Both the position numbers and the translations under genes were made by a program. Below, piece after piece: positions 1 through 10,311 of a DNA stretch of 64,000 nt (within the stretch, counting starts at the first letter, position 1; each line of letters starts with the position of its first letter). Source of the stretch: CAZLMG01 sp964560765. Its GTDB lineage: Bacteria; Bdellovibrionota_B; Oligoflexia; Oligoflexales; CAZLMG01. Below the pieces are notes generated by a model that was given only the letters and a program-made list of their open reading frames with translations, had not been told where the DNA came from and searched no databases. The DNA lies in assembly GCA_964560765.1 (NCBI GenBank), contig CAZLMG010000003.1, forward strand, positions 62,001 to 126,000, read 5' to 3'.

Positions 1-3000
1 GTTGACGATTCAGCGCCTCTGGCGAACCACCTAAACGCCGCAACAGGTAATCCAAAGAGAACCGATCCCGAAACACTTGCACCAAAATGGGGCTGATGGC
101 GTAGATAAATCGATGCAGCGAGGAGTTGATCAACGCAAAGCCATCTTCTTTTGGATAACGAGCCTTAGCCTCAAATGGGTAAAATTCAGCGCTCATCGTC
201 CGCCACACGGGCCATTGCCAATCGCGCAATGCACCGAGATCACCCACACTCAATGCGGCTACCTGAACAGCCACATGCTTTTCGGTCGCGCTGGCAAAAG
301 CTTGTTGTAGTAGTCGAGTCACAGCGCCTCGCGGCCAATCCTGCGAAATCGCCGACACTCGCCAATCCAGCTCCGGACTACCAGACTTCGTTTCCGAGTC
401 TGCGGTGTCCTCTGGCGCCGATGCGTCACTAAATTCTGCCGGCAACTGTACCGCTGCCTTCGGTGCTGACGAAGGCTTTGCAACTTCCGCGGGTACAACA
501 TCACGCAATCGAGGGTTGATAGACTCTGGCAATTTTGAAAGTGGGGCTACGATTTCTTCGCGAAGATGCCCTTTACGAGCACTCAATTTTGGAGGAGCAG
601 GCAGCGACGGCTGGTGTATCAGCGCTCGCAATTTGGGACGTGGCGCATCACCACTTGGCGGCATGGGGAACTCACCCGCCACTTTGGCGTTTGCCAGAAC
701 CGGCTCACGCAAAGGTACGCCTTCTTGAAGGGCACGGAATTCCTCGCGCAGTGACTCAAATGTCACCGGATAATCCAGTAAGGACTCAGGATTCTTTACG
801 ACCATGGGTAGAATGCGACGAAGATGCACCAACAAAGGCTCTCGCATCTGCCGTTCGCGCAGCATGAAATACAGGGGCATCCATAATCGCTCATCCTGAT
901 TTTTTTCCTCGATGGCCATAGTCAGAGCCTGAACGCCCTCATCGCCGGTAGACCCTTGTTGAAAATATCGAAGTCCAATCCACACCAATGCCTCATACCA
1001 ACCAACCGGCAGATTCTCACGCAAGGCTGCCGCTCGCACTAAATCGGCCTCAATAATGGGCACAATATAGTCCATGTGCATGGCCCCAATGGCCTCGAGA
1101 GTACTGCTCCAGTAGCTCTGAAAATCTTCGCTCGACTTAAGAAACTCCAGGCCGCGGAGAACCCAATGCGAACTGCTAAATTGATCACGCAAATGCAAAG
1201 CTGCGGCCAATGCATGACCCGCAGCCACGCTACCACCCAGCCGCAGATCCCGCACTTTGCGATCGACTTCTAGCAGTCGCTCCCACGCCGAACTCTCAGC
1301 CATTTTTGCAAACCACATATCAATGGCATGATGTGCGGCTGTCCATTCTCCCCCTTCTGCTGCGGCACGAATCGCTTCGATCGCCTGATCGTCATCACGA
1401 TAGAGCCGCGGTACCGACAGCATGCGAACCCATGGACGCATATCCTGAGGTTTGTCCCCACGAGCAAACAGCCGGGCCGCTTCGGCCCAACGCCGAAGGA
1501 CCGCTAAGGACTCGGCTCCACTTTCAACTGCCTGTTCGTACGCCTGAACCACCACATCTTGCGCCTCTTTCTGACGTTCGCCGAGCTCAGCAAGCCGTAG
1601 CCAAATTTTCTGCCTGCGACGCTCATCCTGAGCTAATTCAGCCTGTACGCGGAGAACGCGGACGGCATGCTCAAAGGTAACCGCATCGACACACAATCGA
1701 TCCAGGAGCGATAAGTCTCGATCTGACAACTCGACTTTTTGGGAAAGCACGTCTAAGCAATCTAGACTTTTCTCGGCTCCATCATCGAATGTCATAAGGA
1801 TCTCGAGACCCTCGCGCGCGTGTTTGGCAGCTTGCGGACTCGCAGATTTTAGAGCTGATAGCCAGTGAAAGACGCCCAAGTCTCGCGATCTAGCTGACAT
1901 GATGTGAAGGGCCTGATCCATAGTCAACTCAGGCAACACACCGCCTGCCATGAGACGCAGGACGAAAGGCTTCGCTTGCGAGTAAGCTCGCCTCTTGAGC
2001 AGCGTGCTCAATGCTTTTCTAGCCACCTCATTGCTGTCGTCTGCAACCTCTACTTGCTGCAACATCACCTTGGCAAGAAGCTCTGGAGGGCATTGCTCTC
2101 CATTCTCCTGCAAGACGTCCGCAGCCTGCTCCAACCAATGTCGACGACGCATCTCTATCTGAGAACGAGCTACGACCTGCTGCAGAAAATTTTCAAAATC
2201 GGCAAAGAGTCCGCGCTGAGAGTACGCCACCAAACGCATTTGCACGGGTGACTCATCATCAGGATTCTCTTCAAATAGCTGGATGGCAATTCGATCCAAC
2301 ATGCCAGCATCAGCACCTTGCGGCAATCGCAATAGGCGCATTCCAAGGTCGCGGCGCTCCTCGATGCCCACTTGAGACAGACGCACCGAGCACAGGGCGG
2401 CGACTCTCTGGAATTGCTTCTGCGCACTCATCGTATCCAAAACGCGATAGAACAGAGTGCGGTCAACGAGTCCAACCGCACTTGCCTTTTCCACCAGTTT
2501 TTCGGCAAGCCCGTCGTCGCTGAGATACTCCCAGCAGACGCGCGCTAGTGTCTCATAGCGTCGATGCTGCTCCAAAGTGTCTTCCAATACATCCGTCGAT
2601 GTCGTAAAGGCGTCAACAACGGACTGCCATGCCTCTGCATTCAGCAGCCAACGCTTTGCATCTTCAAGATCCTCCATCACCTCACATCGATGTTCAGCCA
2701 ACGAAGTTAGCATCCTCGCCGCACGATTCGGATCCGTTAGCTTCTCAAGGATGATCGCCTTGTATTCGCCCCAAACCTGGCGCACTTGCGCTTGATTCTG
2801 GATGGCGAGGAGCTCGTTCAGCGACTCTTCAAGAACATCGGCCAGTTTGGAAAATTCGTTGGTCTCTCGATATAATCTTTGCAATTGCGCATTCGCCTGT
2901 TTGGTCCCGCGCTCACTCTGCAACCGGCGTAAGCGCAATTCAGCCATATCCGGCCGATGCAGTTCCCGCCGCCAAAGCTCTGCTAATCGTTCCTCGAGCT

Positions 3001-4588
3001 TTAGCAGATCGTCGGCCGACAAATCAGCACGCTGTGCCTCGATAGTGCTTGTAAGTAGTTCCACCGCCTCCTCTGGGCGTTTTTGCTCTACCAGCAAATC
3101 GCAGCTCAGAATTGCGGCATTTGCCGACGACGGGTCTTGGGCCAGCGATTCACGGGCATGTACAGAAGCTCTTTCAATGTCGGCCTGTAGTTCCACCGCT
3201 AAGCCAGCCAATCGAAGATGCGCCTCCGACAGAAATTTGCGCCGGCGTTCAACGGCTACATAGCGATCTAAATATCGCTGTTCCAAAGCAGGCTCGTTGG
3301 CGGCCTTTACCAGACGCGACAAGCGCAGAAGCACCTGCGGCATTTCACCTGTAGCAGCTAACATTCGCTCATAGCATGCCTGTGCTTGGCGCCAATCGCG
3401 CCCCTCCCATCCGAGGCCCAACATGGCAGGTATGACGTACCTCGAAGTCGGTAACTCTTCAAACGCCGTTACGTCACTCAATAGCTGTCGCGTGAGTTCG
3501 GATAGGTGCGGCAACGCTTCTGCGCATCTGTCGATGGCAAAAAGCGCCTGAATCAGCGCGCTGCGCAGCAAAAGGCAGGTCGGCTCGTCGCGAACACCCC
3601 GCACGAGGTCTGCCCAAACTTCGGATGATGGCTTCGCCACAGCTAGGCAGATCCTTCGCAGCATATAGAGTCGATCCCGTGGCACCAGCATTCGCTCTTG
3701 TAGTGCACTTTCAGCTACTCGCTCACCACGCACCAACTGTCGCTCCAATCCATCATGGATACTGACAATCTCCCGCGACTCAAGCAGACCCAGCGATGGC
3801 ACCAAGCGCAGCTTCTCGCCGGAATTCTGCGGCAGCGCTTCCGGCATTTCGCCAAACTCAAAACTTAACCCCGTCCGATCGCGCGCTGGCAAAGTCGCAC
3901 ACACAGGGTGAAATGACTCCATGGCATCCAGCGCTTCGACGTCTTCATCTTTCGCGCCCAGGAGCGAGGCGGCCACGCGAACCGCGCTCAGCCTGGCCTC
4001 AAAAACCGAGCGAATATCCCACGCTGGGGTGTATCTTCCCGCCCCAGAAGCCGATCGCGTCAAAAGATCGATCCCGCTCGCTATCGCGCCCTCTGGCACG
4101 TCCCCAAGCGCAAAGCTGTCCGCAATCGCCAAGACCAGGTCCTGGCGATCGGCAACCATCTGATAGCAGACGCCGATCATTCCACCCACGGGCAGGACAT
4201 CACGCCCCGCAGAAGTGACATCACCTGAGGCAAAGGCCAGGAGAAGCCAATGCCGCCCCCGACGATCACGAGCATGGTCGATACTGGCGATGCCCCAGCC
4301 AGTGTTTTGGCGCAGACTTGCCGTCAGCGCATCTTGATACGCAGGGATATTGAGGTATAGGCGCAGCCCACGATGACGAAAATGCTCCTCGGCACCAGCA
4401 ATATCCCAGGCCACGAGGGTCCACGGAGTGATGGCCCGCCAGGATCCCGTCGTCTCCTTTGCCGTTTGGACGACCGAGACTGCATCACCGCTAAAACGCC
4501 AACGGGCGGCGCCAGCGTGATGGGCAGGTTTGAAACCCAAGTTCGCTAAACGCGTCGGCATATCGATGTTCTGACGCTTGCCCGGCAT
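1..4588 (-). CDS. Very large TPR-repeat protein, C-terminus beyond window
   Basis: The minus-strand frame is open from an ATG at 4588 to the window edge, giving at least 1529 codons with no stop. The N-terminus has no signal peptide or hydrophobic segment, so the protein is probably cytoplasmic. The middle (about 2500-3450) reads as classical TPR helix pairs; an example is RASVHARESLAQDPSSANA followed by an E-A-V-E-L-L helix. The last visible part (about 1-310) is helical with several Trp and no motif I recognise. TPR solenoids scaffold protein-protein contacts; the actual role is unknown. It is divergent from the hypothetical gene at 4784, with about 195 bp between them. Codon use looks native throughout. 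It could be a regulator or part of a large assembly; nothing in the visible sequence decides this. Confidence 0.85.
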   Translation of the reverse strand, partial: MPGKRQNIDMPTRLANLGFKPAHHAGAARWRFSGDAVSVVQTAKETTGSWRAITPWTLVAWDIAGAEEHFRHRGLRLYLNIPAYQDALTASLRQNTGWGIASIDHARDRRGRHWLLLAFASGDVTSAGRDVLPVGGMIGVCYQMVADRQDLVLAIADSFALGDVPEGAIASGIDLLTRSASGAGRYTPAWDIRSVFEARLSAVRVAASLLGAKDEDVEALDAMESFHPVCATLPARDRTGLSFEFGEMPEALPQNSGEKLRLVPSLGLLESREIVSIHDGLERQLVRGERVAESALQERMLVPRDRLYMLRRICLAVAKPSSEVWADLVRGVRDEPTCLLLRSALIQALFAIDRCAEALPHLSELTRQLLSDVTAFEELPTSRYVIPAMLGLGWEGRDWRQAQACYERMLAATGEMPQVLLRLSRLVKAANEPALEQRYLDRYVAVERRRKFLSEAHLRLAGLAVELQADIERASVHARESLAQDPSSANAAILSCDLLVEQKRPEEAVELLTSTIEAQRADLSADDLLKLEERLAELWRRELHRPDMAELRLRRLQSERGTKQANAQLQRLYRETNEFSKLADVLEESLNELLAIQNQAQVRQVWGEYKAIILEKLTDPNRAARMLTSLAEHRCEVMEDLEDAKRWLLNAEAWQSVVDAFTTSTDVLEDTLEQHRRYETLARVCWEYLSDDGLAEKLVEKASAVGLVDRTLFYRVLDTMSAQKQFQRVAALCSVRLSQVGIEERRDLGMRLLRLPQGADAGMLDRIAIQLFEENPDDESPVQMRLVAYSQRGLFADFENFLQQVVARSQIEMRRRHWLEQAADVLQENGEQCPPELLAKVMLQQVEVADDSNEVARKALSTLLKRRAYSQAKPFVLRLMAGGVLPELTMDQALHIMSARSRDLGVFHWLSALKSASPQAAKHAREGLEILMTFDDGAEKSLDCLDVLSQKVELSDRDLSLLDRLCVDAVTFEHAVRVLRVQAELAQDERRRQKIWLRLAELGERQKEAQDVVVQAYEQAVESGAESLAVLRRWAEAARLFARGDKPQDMRPWVRMLSVPRLYRDDDQAIEAIRAAAEGGEWTAAHHAIDMWFAKMAESSAWERLLEVDRKVRDLRLGGSVAAGHALAAALHLRDQFSSSHWVLRGLEFLKSSEDFQSYWSSTLEAIGAMHMDYIVPIIEADLVRAAALRENLPVGWYEALVWIGLRYFQQGSTGDEGVQALTMAIEEKNQDERLWMPLYFMLRERQMREPLLVHLRRILPMVVKNPESLLDYPVTFESLREEFRALQEGVPLREPVLANAKVAGEFPMPPSGDAPRPKLRALIHQPSLPAPPKLSARKGHLREEIVAPLSKLPESINPRLRDVVPAEVAKPSSAPKAAVQLPAEFSDASAPEDTADSETKSGSPELDWRVSAISQDWPRGAVTRLLQQAFASATEKHVAVQVAALSVGDLGALRDWQWPVWRTMSAEFYPFEAKARYPKEDGFALINSSLHRFIYAISPILVQVFRDRFSLDYLLRRLGGSPEALNRQ

Positions 4589-4700
4589 TCACCCTTCCAT
4601 GTTTTGGATATTCCTTGCCGTTCTCCTTATCGACAGCCTGAAAAATAGCTTAAGTATCCGCTCTACAAGGAAAAACTTGCCGACTTTCAGCGTCCGATAT

Positions 4701-4728
4701 TTTGTTGTCGCGAAACTGAGGCTATACT
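4701..4728 (+). promoter_or_regulatory. Possible sigma-70-like promoter
   Basis: A good -10 element TATACT lies at 4723-4728. A TTTGTT/TTGTTG -35-like element stands 15-16 bases upstream, a slightly short spacer. It would drive the gene at 4784, whose own SD (GAGG, 6 bases before the ATG) is clear. Pattern match only. Confidence 0.3.
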
Positions 4729-4783
4729 TGAAACAATTTCGCCCTGATCGATAAATGCACTTATTTGCCATGCGAGGATTGGG

Positions 4784-6088
4784 ATGTTCCACAAATTGGA
4801 ACAGAAGCTGCGCTATATTGAGAGCCATAGGGCTCGTCCCATCGTCGATGATTTGGCTGCAGCCATCGGTCGCAATCTATGCCAACAGCTTCCGACCATC
4901 GCCCCCGGAACTGTCGCGGGCGTGCAGGCGGATGCGGTTTATGGGTTACTCAGGCACCTGCCATGGATCATGGTCACAACTTATCAAGAAGTTCTGAGCG
5001 ACTTCCTCGCTCGGCAACACGGCCTGACGCGTGGCGTTGTTGAATCGACAGTTTCTCTTGCCGTCGACCGGCTGCGCAGTATCCTCGACATCCGCGCCAG
5101 CGGCGAAGGAGCTGATCAAGATTTCCTGCGCTATCTGGTTGTCACCACCCTTGTCAGTGGTGATTCGGAGGACTTGGTCACCGAACTCGGGCTCGGCGAA
5201 GGCTTGATCAACAGAATTTTTTTAGTGAATGAGGCTGTGCGTCGTGGCGACGCCATCCACGAGACTGCTGTTACCTATGGCGGTACGGCTGATGCTATGC
5301 TGAGCGATATCATTCAGGAACTACAAGAGGCTAGCCTTGCGGATAGCACGCATATCAGCATCTTGCGCTTACGTTATCTAACACGCGATGCCTCGCAGGA
5401 GTTCTCTGCCCTCACCAATCTGGAGTCATTGCGCGGGATCTATCGCTTGCTTCTGCATGTCGCCCGCGCCCAGTTGGTCGAGTCGAAGTCGCTGAGCGAA
5501 ACCATCCCAGAGATGCTGCCACAGTTTGCCGCGCAATTTACTGCGAACCAAGTATTAGCCCAACTTTCCGCCTTAAGCCTAATGTTTCGCAGCGCCCGGA
5601 CGCGCAACGGCAAAATGGAAAAGTGGAGCCTCACGCCACTAGGGCTGGACATCGTTGCAGACGAACTTGCTGACGAGTGGCTGCGACAGCACGATGATGC
5701 GTTTGCAAAGCTATCTGAACAATCATCCAGCGTGCAACGAGCCATCATTCGTAACTTGCAGCGAACCCAACCGAACGCACTGCCTGGAATGCTGCAAAAT
5801 CAAGGCATTGTACTTAGCAAAGAAGCCTTGCTGGAATTGCTGGAAGCAATTCGCAGCATCCTGCCGGAACATCAGCTACTCGGAATGCTCTTTGAGTTAG
5901 TGCGTGCGTCGCGCCGTCCATGGGTGCGCTCAACCATCTGCCGGACCGTGCGAAAATTACCACCCAGCGCTGGAGCCAGCCGCGTTTTGCGCGAAATCGT
6001 CAAGTCGGAATCGTCGTCGCAAGTCCGAGACTTGGCGCTGAGTTCGCTGATGGACCTCAGTGCGCGAGAAGCTGCCGCCACGAACTAA
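4784..6088 (+). CDS. Hypothetical helical protein (434 aa)
   Basis: I do not recognise the family. The start is supported by GAGG six bases before the ATG. The protein is almost entirely alpha-helical, with no signal peptide or membrane segment. Around residues 275-320 a segment containing WSLTPLGLDIVADEL resembles a winged-helix wing and recognition helix. The C-terminal 110 residues look like HEAT/ARM-type helical pairs. It is divergent from the giant TPR gene and convergent with the ABC permease at 6129, so it is transcribed alone. Function unknown; a regulatory or scaffold role shared with the TPR protein is only a guess from adjacency. Confidence 0.75.
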   Translation: MFHKLEQKLRYIESHRARPIVDDLAAAIGRNLCQQLPTIAPGTVAGVQADAVYGLLRHLPWIMVTTYQEVLSDFLARQHGLTRGVVESTVSLAVDRLRSILDIRASGEGADQDFLRYLVVTTLVSGDSEDLVTELGLGEGLINRIFLVNEAVRRGDAIHETAVTYGGTADAMLSDIIQELQEASLADSTHISILRLRYLTRDASQEFSALTNLESLRGIYRLLLHVARAQLVESKSLSETIPEMLPQFAAQFTANQVLAQLSALSLMFRSARTRNGKMEKWSLTPLGLDIVADELADEWLRQHDDAFAKLSEQSSSVQRAIIRNLQRTQPNALPGMLQNQGIVLSKEALLELLEAIRSILPEHQLLGMLFELVRASRRPWVRSTICRTVRKLPPSAGASRVLREIVKSESSSQVRDLALSSLMDLSAREAAATN

Positions 6089-6128
6089 GTTTCACTGGCG
6101 CGCCCGCGTACTGAAGATAAAACGCCGG

Positions 6129-7859
6129 TTAGGAACGGAAAAGTTCGCCCATCTTCTTGCCCATGATCAAAGATGCGCCGATAATGCACGTCGCCAAAAT
6201 GACCATACCAACAATACCCAAAGCGCTAGCAACAAACTCACCACTACCCTGCTCTAAGAACAAAGCATAGATAGCTTTCGTGAGAGGGTAGAAGCGATCC
6301 TTCATGGCCAAGATTAAGCTGTCGCTAACATCGAGCATGGCATAGGCGAAACACAGCAGACCACCAGCAATCAGGTTGGCCATCACGAGCGGAACAACGA
6401 TCTTGCGCATGGTGTAGAAACGCGAGGCACCAAAAGTATACGAGGCTTCTTCCAACGATACGCTCGTTTGCTGCATACCCGCCGTGGCCGAGCGCACCAT
6501 AAACGGTAAACGGCGTATTGCATACGCCATGACCAACAGCGGCATGGGGTTGTCCAGCGGATCAAGGAACGTACCGCTATAGGTCACGACATAACCAAAG
6601 GCGATGACGATGCCGGGCAACGCCAACGGAATCATCACCAAGCTATCTAACAGTGAAGCCGCAGGAATCAGCTTTCTCACGCAGACATAAGCGATCAATA
6701 GTCCCATCACCAAATCTACGAGTGTCGATAGACCTGCCAAGAAAAAGCTGTTCTTGATACCGATCATAGGCAGCTCGGTTTGGAAGATCGCCTTGTAGTA
6801 CTGCAGACTGTACTGTTCAGGCAGGGCGGTCATAAACCAGCGGTCGCTCAGACTGGTGATCAGCACGGAAAGGTGCGGCACCATCGCCAAAAAGATAATT
6901 CCGCCTAAGTAGCCATAGATGATGGGCATCAGCCACAAAGGTGCGCGCACAACGGGACTCGTCACATGGCCGCGCGCCATCATCTCGTACTTCTTGCGAC
7001 CAAAGACAAACTTGGAACTAAGAAAAATACACACGGTCAGGAGGATCACCAAGACGACCAAGGCGTAACCCACTGGGTTCTCGTTCACATCCGTCACCAA
7101 GTTGAAAATGCGCACGGGTAGCGTCTGATGATAGCCGACCAAGAGCGGCGTACCCAAGTCGGTCAGCGCCCAGATAAAAACGATAATGCCACCGGCGAAC
7201 AACCCAGGGGCCGCTAACGGCCAGATGATATCTTTGAACCGGCGCCACCAAGGAGTCCCCAGAGTCGCCGCCATCTCTTCCAACGATGGATCGATGTTGG
7301 CCATGGCAGCCGTCAGGTTCAAATACATAATGGGAAATAGATGTAGAACTTCCAGCAAAACGACAGCCCAAAACTTATTGCCATCGCTGAGCCAATCAAT
7401 GGGCGCATCGATGAAACCATTCTCCATCAGCCAAATATTGACTGCACCTCGGCGCGCAAAGAAGCGCTGAATGCCGATAGCCCCAACGAAAGGCGGCATG
7501 ATCATCGGCACCAACAAGAGACCCGAAAGAATTCCCTTACCGGGAAAATCAAAGCGCGTCGCAAAAATAGCCAGCGGTAACGTGATGATTAAGGTGATGA
7601 ACGTGGTTGCGATGCCAATCCACAGACTATTGACGATAGCGCTCGTCTGCAGGTCATTGGCAAACAGCAGTGAAAAATAAGACAAGCTGAACGAGCCATC
7701 ATGCACGAAGGCGCGCGTGACGATGACACCGACGGGCAATACCAAAAAGAAGAACAGGACCGCCAGGGTGGTGCCCATGGTGCCCCATCCCAGGATCTTG
7801 GCTGCATTGCGGCGCCAAGCGGAGCTTTCATCAGGTGTCGACAAGACTTCGCTGCTCAT
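6129..7859 (-). CDS. ABC transporter permease, double (FbpB-like)
   Basis: Inner-membrane permease of an FbpABC-type importer. The 576-residue protein contains two tandem binding-protein-dependent permease modules, each with about six membrane helices, so one polypeptide forms the whole channel. An EAA-like loop is visible in each half: EEMAATLGTPWWRRF in the first and EEASYTFGASRFYTMRKI in the second. The family handles Fe(III), phosphonates, thiamine or organic acids; the substrate here is not readable from sequence. The start ATG overlaps the stop of the ATPase gene (ATGA), indicating translational coupling. Third gene of the operon reading 10311 to 6129. Confidence 0.9.
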   Translation of the reverse strand: MSSEVLSTPDESSAWRRNAAKILGWGTMGTTLAVLFFFLVLPVGVIVTRAFVHDGSFSLSYFSLLFANDLQTSAIVNSLWIGIATTFITLIITLPLAIFATRFDFPGKGILSGLLLVPMIMPPFVGAIGIQRFFARRGAVNIWLMENGFIDAPIDWLSDGNKFWAVVLLEVLHLFPIMYLNLTAAMANIDPSLEEMAATLGTPWWRRFKDIIWPLAAPGLFAGGIIVFIWALTDLGTPLLVGYHQTLPVRIFNLVTDVNENPVGYALVVLVILLTVCIFLSSKFVFGRKKYEMMARGHVTSPVVRAPLWLMPIIYGYLGGIIFLAMVPHLSVLITSLSDRWFMTALPEQYSLQYYKAIFQTELPMIGIKNSFFLAGLSTLVDLVMGLLIAYVCVRKLIPAASLLDSLVMIPLALPGIVIAFGYVVTYSGTFLDPLDNPMPLLVMAYAIRRLPFMVRSATAGMQQTSVSLEEASYTFGASRFYTMRKIVVPLVMANLIAGGLLCFAYAMLDVSDSLILAMKDRFYPLTKAIYALFLEQGSGEFVASALGIVGMVILATCIIGASLIMGKKMGELFRS

Positions 7860-8944
7860 GTGCGGGTCAAAACCTCAGACTCGGGTTTGAGCAACAGGAC
7901 ATCCTTGGGATCGACGCGAAAGGCTATGGACTCGCCATCTTGCAAGCGGTGCTCGGGCACATGAAACAGGGCTGCGCGCAAATGCAACGCTTCACCGACA
8001 CGCATAAAAAATTGCTCAGACTCGCCAAGGTACGTCATATGCTCCAGATGTGCCTGCTTCACATCATCGCCACCCTTGGCTCCATCCATCAGTACCTGCA
8101 TTGCTTCCGGACGAATCGAAACCGAAACGGGATCGCCTTCACGAAAGCCTCGCGCCTCCGCAGCGACAAAGGTGCCAGCAGCGGTCTTGGCCGCAGGCAT
8201 GCCATTGACGCTGGTAAACGTACCGGCGAGCAAATTCGTCTCGCCAATAAATGAGGCGATGAACGGTGTCGCTGGATGTTGATACAAGCGGCGGGGAGTG
8301 TCCGTTTGAATCATGTTGCCCGCATTCATCACCGAAACGTCCGTGCCCATAGACAGCGCTTCTTTCTGATCATGGGTCACATAGACCGTGGTCAAACGGG
8401 TCTGGCGGTGAATGCGCAGTATGTTGTCGCGCATCTCTAATCTGAGTTTTGCATCTAAGTTGGAAAGCGGCTCGTCAAGCAACAGCACGGATGGGCGAAT
8501 GGCCAAAGCACGAGCCAACGCCACACGCTGCTGCTGACCACCGGAAAGCTGGCCGGGGTAACGATCGATATATGGGCCCAATTGGGTAATCGAAAGTACT
8601 TCGTCCAAGCGTTGCGCAATTTCCGACTTGCTCAGTTTACGCAGGCGCAGACCATACTCGATGTTTTTGCGGACGGTCATGTGGGGCCAAAGGGCATAGT
8701 TTTGAAACACCATGCCAATGTTCCGTTCCGCCGCCGGAACCGTCGTCACGTCACGCCCCGCAAAGAGAATGCGACCAGAGGTCGGTTTCTCCAGGCCCGC
8801 AAGCATGCGCAGCGTTGTTGTTTTCCCGCATCCAGACGGGCCCAAGAAAAAATGCAGGGCACCGTCATTGATGTCTAGGTTTAGGTCGCGAACGGCAACC
8901 GTATTGCCATAACGCTTGGTAAGATTCTCTAGCTGGACCTTCAT
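7856..8944 (-). CDS. ABC transporter ATP-binding protein (FbpC/PotA-like)
   Basis: ATPase subunit of the importer. All nucleotide-binding motifs are intact: Walker A GPSGCGKTT, the signature LSGGQQQR, Walker B VLLLDEP, a D-loop SNLD and the switch His in VTHDQ. Residues about 240-362 form the C-terminal TOBE-type regulatory domain typical of the CUT1/FbpC/PotA group. At 362 residues the length is normal. It lies 53 bp downstream of the binding-protein gene and overlaps the permease gene by 4 bases. Confident as an import ATPase; the substrate is unknown. Confidence 0.93.
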   Translation of the reverse strand: MKVQLENLTKRYGNTVAVRDLNLDINDGALHFFLGPSGCGKTTTLRMLAGLEKPTSGRILFAGRDVTTVPAAERNIGMVFQNYALWPHMTVRKNIEYGLRLRKLSKSEIAQRLDEVLSITQLGPYIDRYPGQLSGGQQQRVALARALAIRPSVLLLDEPLSNLDAKLRLEMRDNILRIHRQTRLTTVYVTHDQKEALSMGTDVSVMNAGNMIQTDTPRRLYQHPATPFIASFIGETNLLAGTFTSVNGMPAAKTAAGTFVAAEARGFREGDPVSVSIRPEAMQVLMDGAKGGDDVKQAHLEHMTYLGESEQFFMRVGEALHLRAALFHVPEHRLQDGESIAFRVDPKDVLLLKPESEVLTRT

Positions 8945-8997
8945 GTACCACTCTCTGCTTCAGAATCCGCATCAACCCGCACGACAATTGCCACAGC

Positions 8998-10311
8998 TCA
9001 GAGAGTGGGCGTCGCTCCCGACTTCAAGGCGCTATATTTCTTGCGGGCAAAGGCCACCCACTCGTTGATGTGCTTATTGCGCACAACTTCGTTGCTCCAC
9101 TTATCCGCAAGCTTGTCGAACTCAGCGGCAGTCACCGGCATTTTACCCAGCGCCGCGATCTGCTCGGGGCGGGCGCCGTTGCGAATCACGACTTCCCAAG
9201 CCTCTTTCAATTCTTTATGCGTATCGACCAGCAAAGCACCCACAAGGTCATCCAAAACGGGCTTCTGTCGTCCCATCTTGTTGTAATCCACTTTCAATAC
9301 GGCTGGCATGGCAAAAGGATTCACACCACCGACGCGGCGACCTTCGGTTTCTTTGTAGGCGATGGGGTTAGCGGACATACGCGCCAATACCGAAAGGCTT
9401 GGACCGTCTTTTTGCCCCATAGGCAGCAGCAACAATTTCTGAGCTTCGGTGCCAAGAACGTAGTCCACAAAACGCTCGGCAACTTTTCGATTCGGCGCGC
9501 CGCGCAAAATGCCGATCGGATCCGAATCCAAGATTGTTTGTCCTGCTGGCAGCAAGAAACCCACGTTTTTCTCGCCCAAATCCGCAATTTTCGCCAACGC
9601 ATAGTAGTCGATAGCCATGGCCGCTGCCACGTCACCGCTGACCACCGCCTTAATCGGATCGGAGCTGGAGTGAGTGAAGGCTTTGGTATTGCCGGCGATG
9701 CGCGTCATCATCTCCCAACCCTTGTCCCAGCCCATGCTCTCGACCACGATGGCGTTCATGGAACTGGCGGTGCCCGATCGACGTGGATCGGTGACACTGA
9801 CCAAGTTCAACATCTTGGGCTGACCCAAGTCATCCCAACGAGTTGGCTCGACCATGCCCTCCAACTTCAGCAACGGGCGGTTGATGAAGATACCAAAGGA
9901 AGAAAGCGCAGCCGCATACCAGGTCTGACTCTTATCGTAAGTAGGTGTGCCGGCGATGGCTTCTGGCACAAGTTCTTGCACACCCTTTGGCAGTTCGTAC
10001 TTGTCGAGGTACTTGTCAGAACTGAGGTCGATAAACGTCGACGTGCCGCCGCCCCAGAAGATATCGATACCCGAAGTTTTGCTGTTCTGCGCATACTTGG
10101 CCCGAATGAAGCGCACGTCGTCGGTGGTGCCACCTTGATCGATCCACTCGACGTCCACTGGCGCTTTGAAAGTCGCACGATAGTATTGCTTAAAGCGGGG
10201 AATGAATTCGTCTTGAACGGATTTGCGATGGGGCGAGATGATGACTAACTTATCGAGACCAAAAGCCGTGACAGCATGAGTAAGCGCCAGGAAGAACCAA
10301 ATCTTTCGCAC
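8998..10311 (-). CDS. Extracellular solute-binding protein, FbpA-like
   Basis: Periplasmic binding protein for the adjacent permease and ATPase. The open frame extends upstream to a TTG at 10407, but the real start is very probably the GTG at 10311. AGGAGG stands about six bases before it and the product then begins with a proper signal peptide (MRKIWFFLALTHAVTAFG). The mature protein (about 420 aa) opens with LVIISPHRKSVQDEFIP. It has the type II binding-protein layout of the FbpA/ThiB-like families, including an F-T-H-S-S-S-D-P ligand-pocket loop. A paralogue with the same motifs lies at 16030-17370. No Fur box or other operator was recognised upstream. Confidence 0.88.
   Translation of the reverse strand: MRKIWFFLALTHAVTAFGLDKLVIISPHRKSVQDEFIPRFKQYYRATFKAPVDVEWIDQGGTTDDVRFIRAKYAQNSKTSGIDIFWGGGTSTFIDLSSDKYLDKYELPKGVQELVPEAIAGTPTYDKSQTWYAAALSSFGIFINRPLLKLEGMVEPTRWDDLGQPKMLNLVSVTDPRRSGTASSMNAIVVESMGWDKGWEMMTRIAGNTKAFTHSSSDPIKAVVSGDVAAAMAIDYYALAKIADLGEKNVGFLLPAGQTILDSDPIGILRGAPNRKVAERFVDYVLGTEAQKLLLLPMGQKDGPSLSVLARMSANPIAYKETEGRRVGGVNPFAMPAVLKVDYNKMGRQKPVLDDLVGALLVDTHKELKEAWEVVIRNGARPEQIAALGKMPVTAAEFDKLADKWSNEVVRNKHINEWVAFARKKYSALKSGATPTL

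Noticed and set aside
9070..10248. 392-aa plus-strand frame
   Set aside because: It lies entirely antisense to the solute-binding protein, which has clear family motifs, signal peptide and SD; the frame is a codon-bias shadow.
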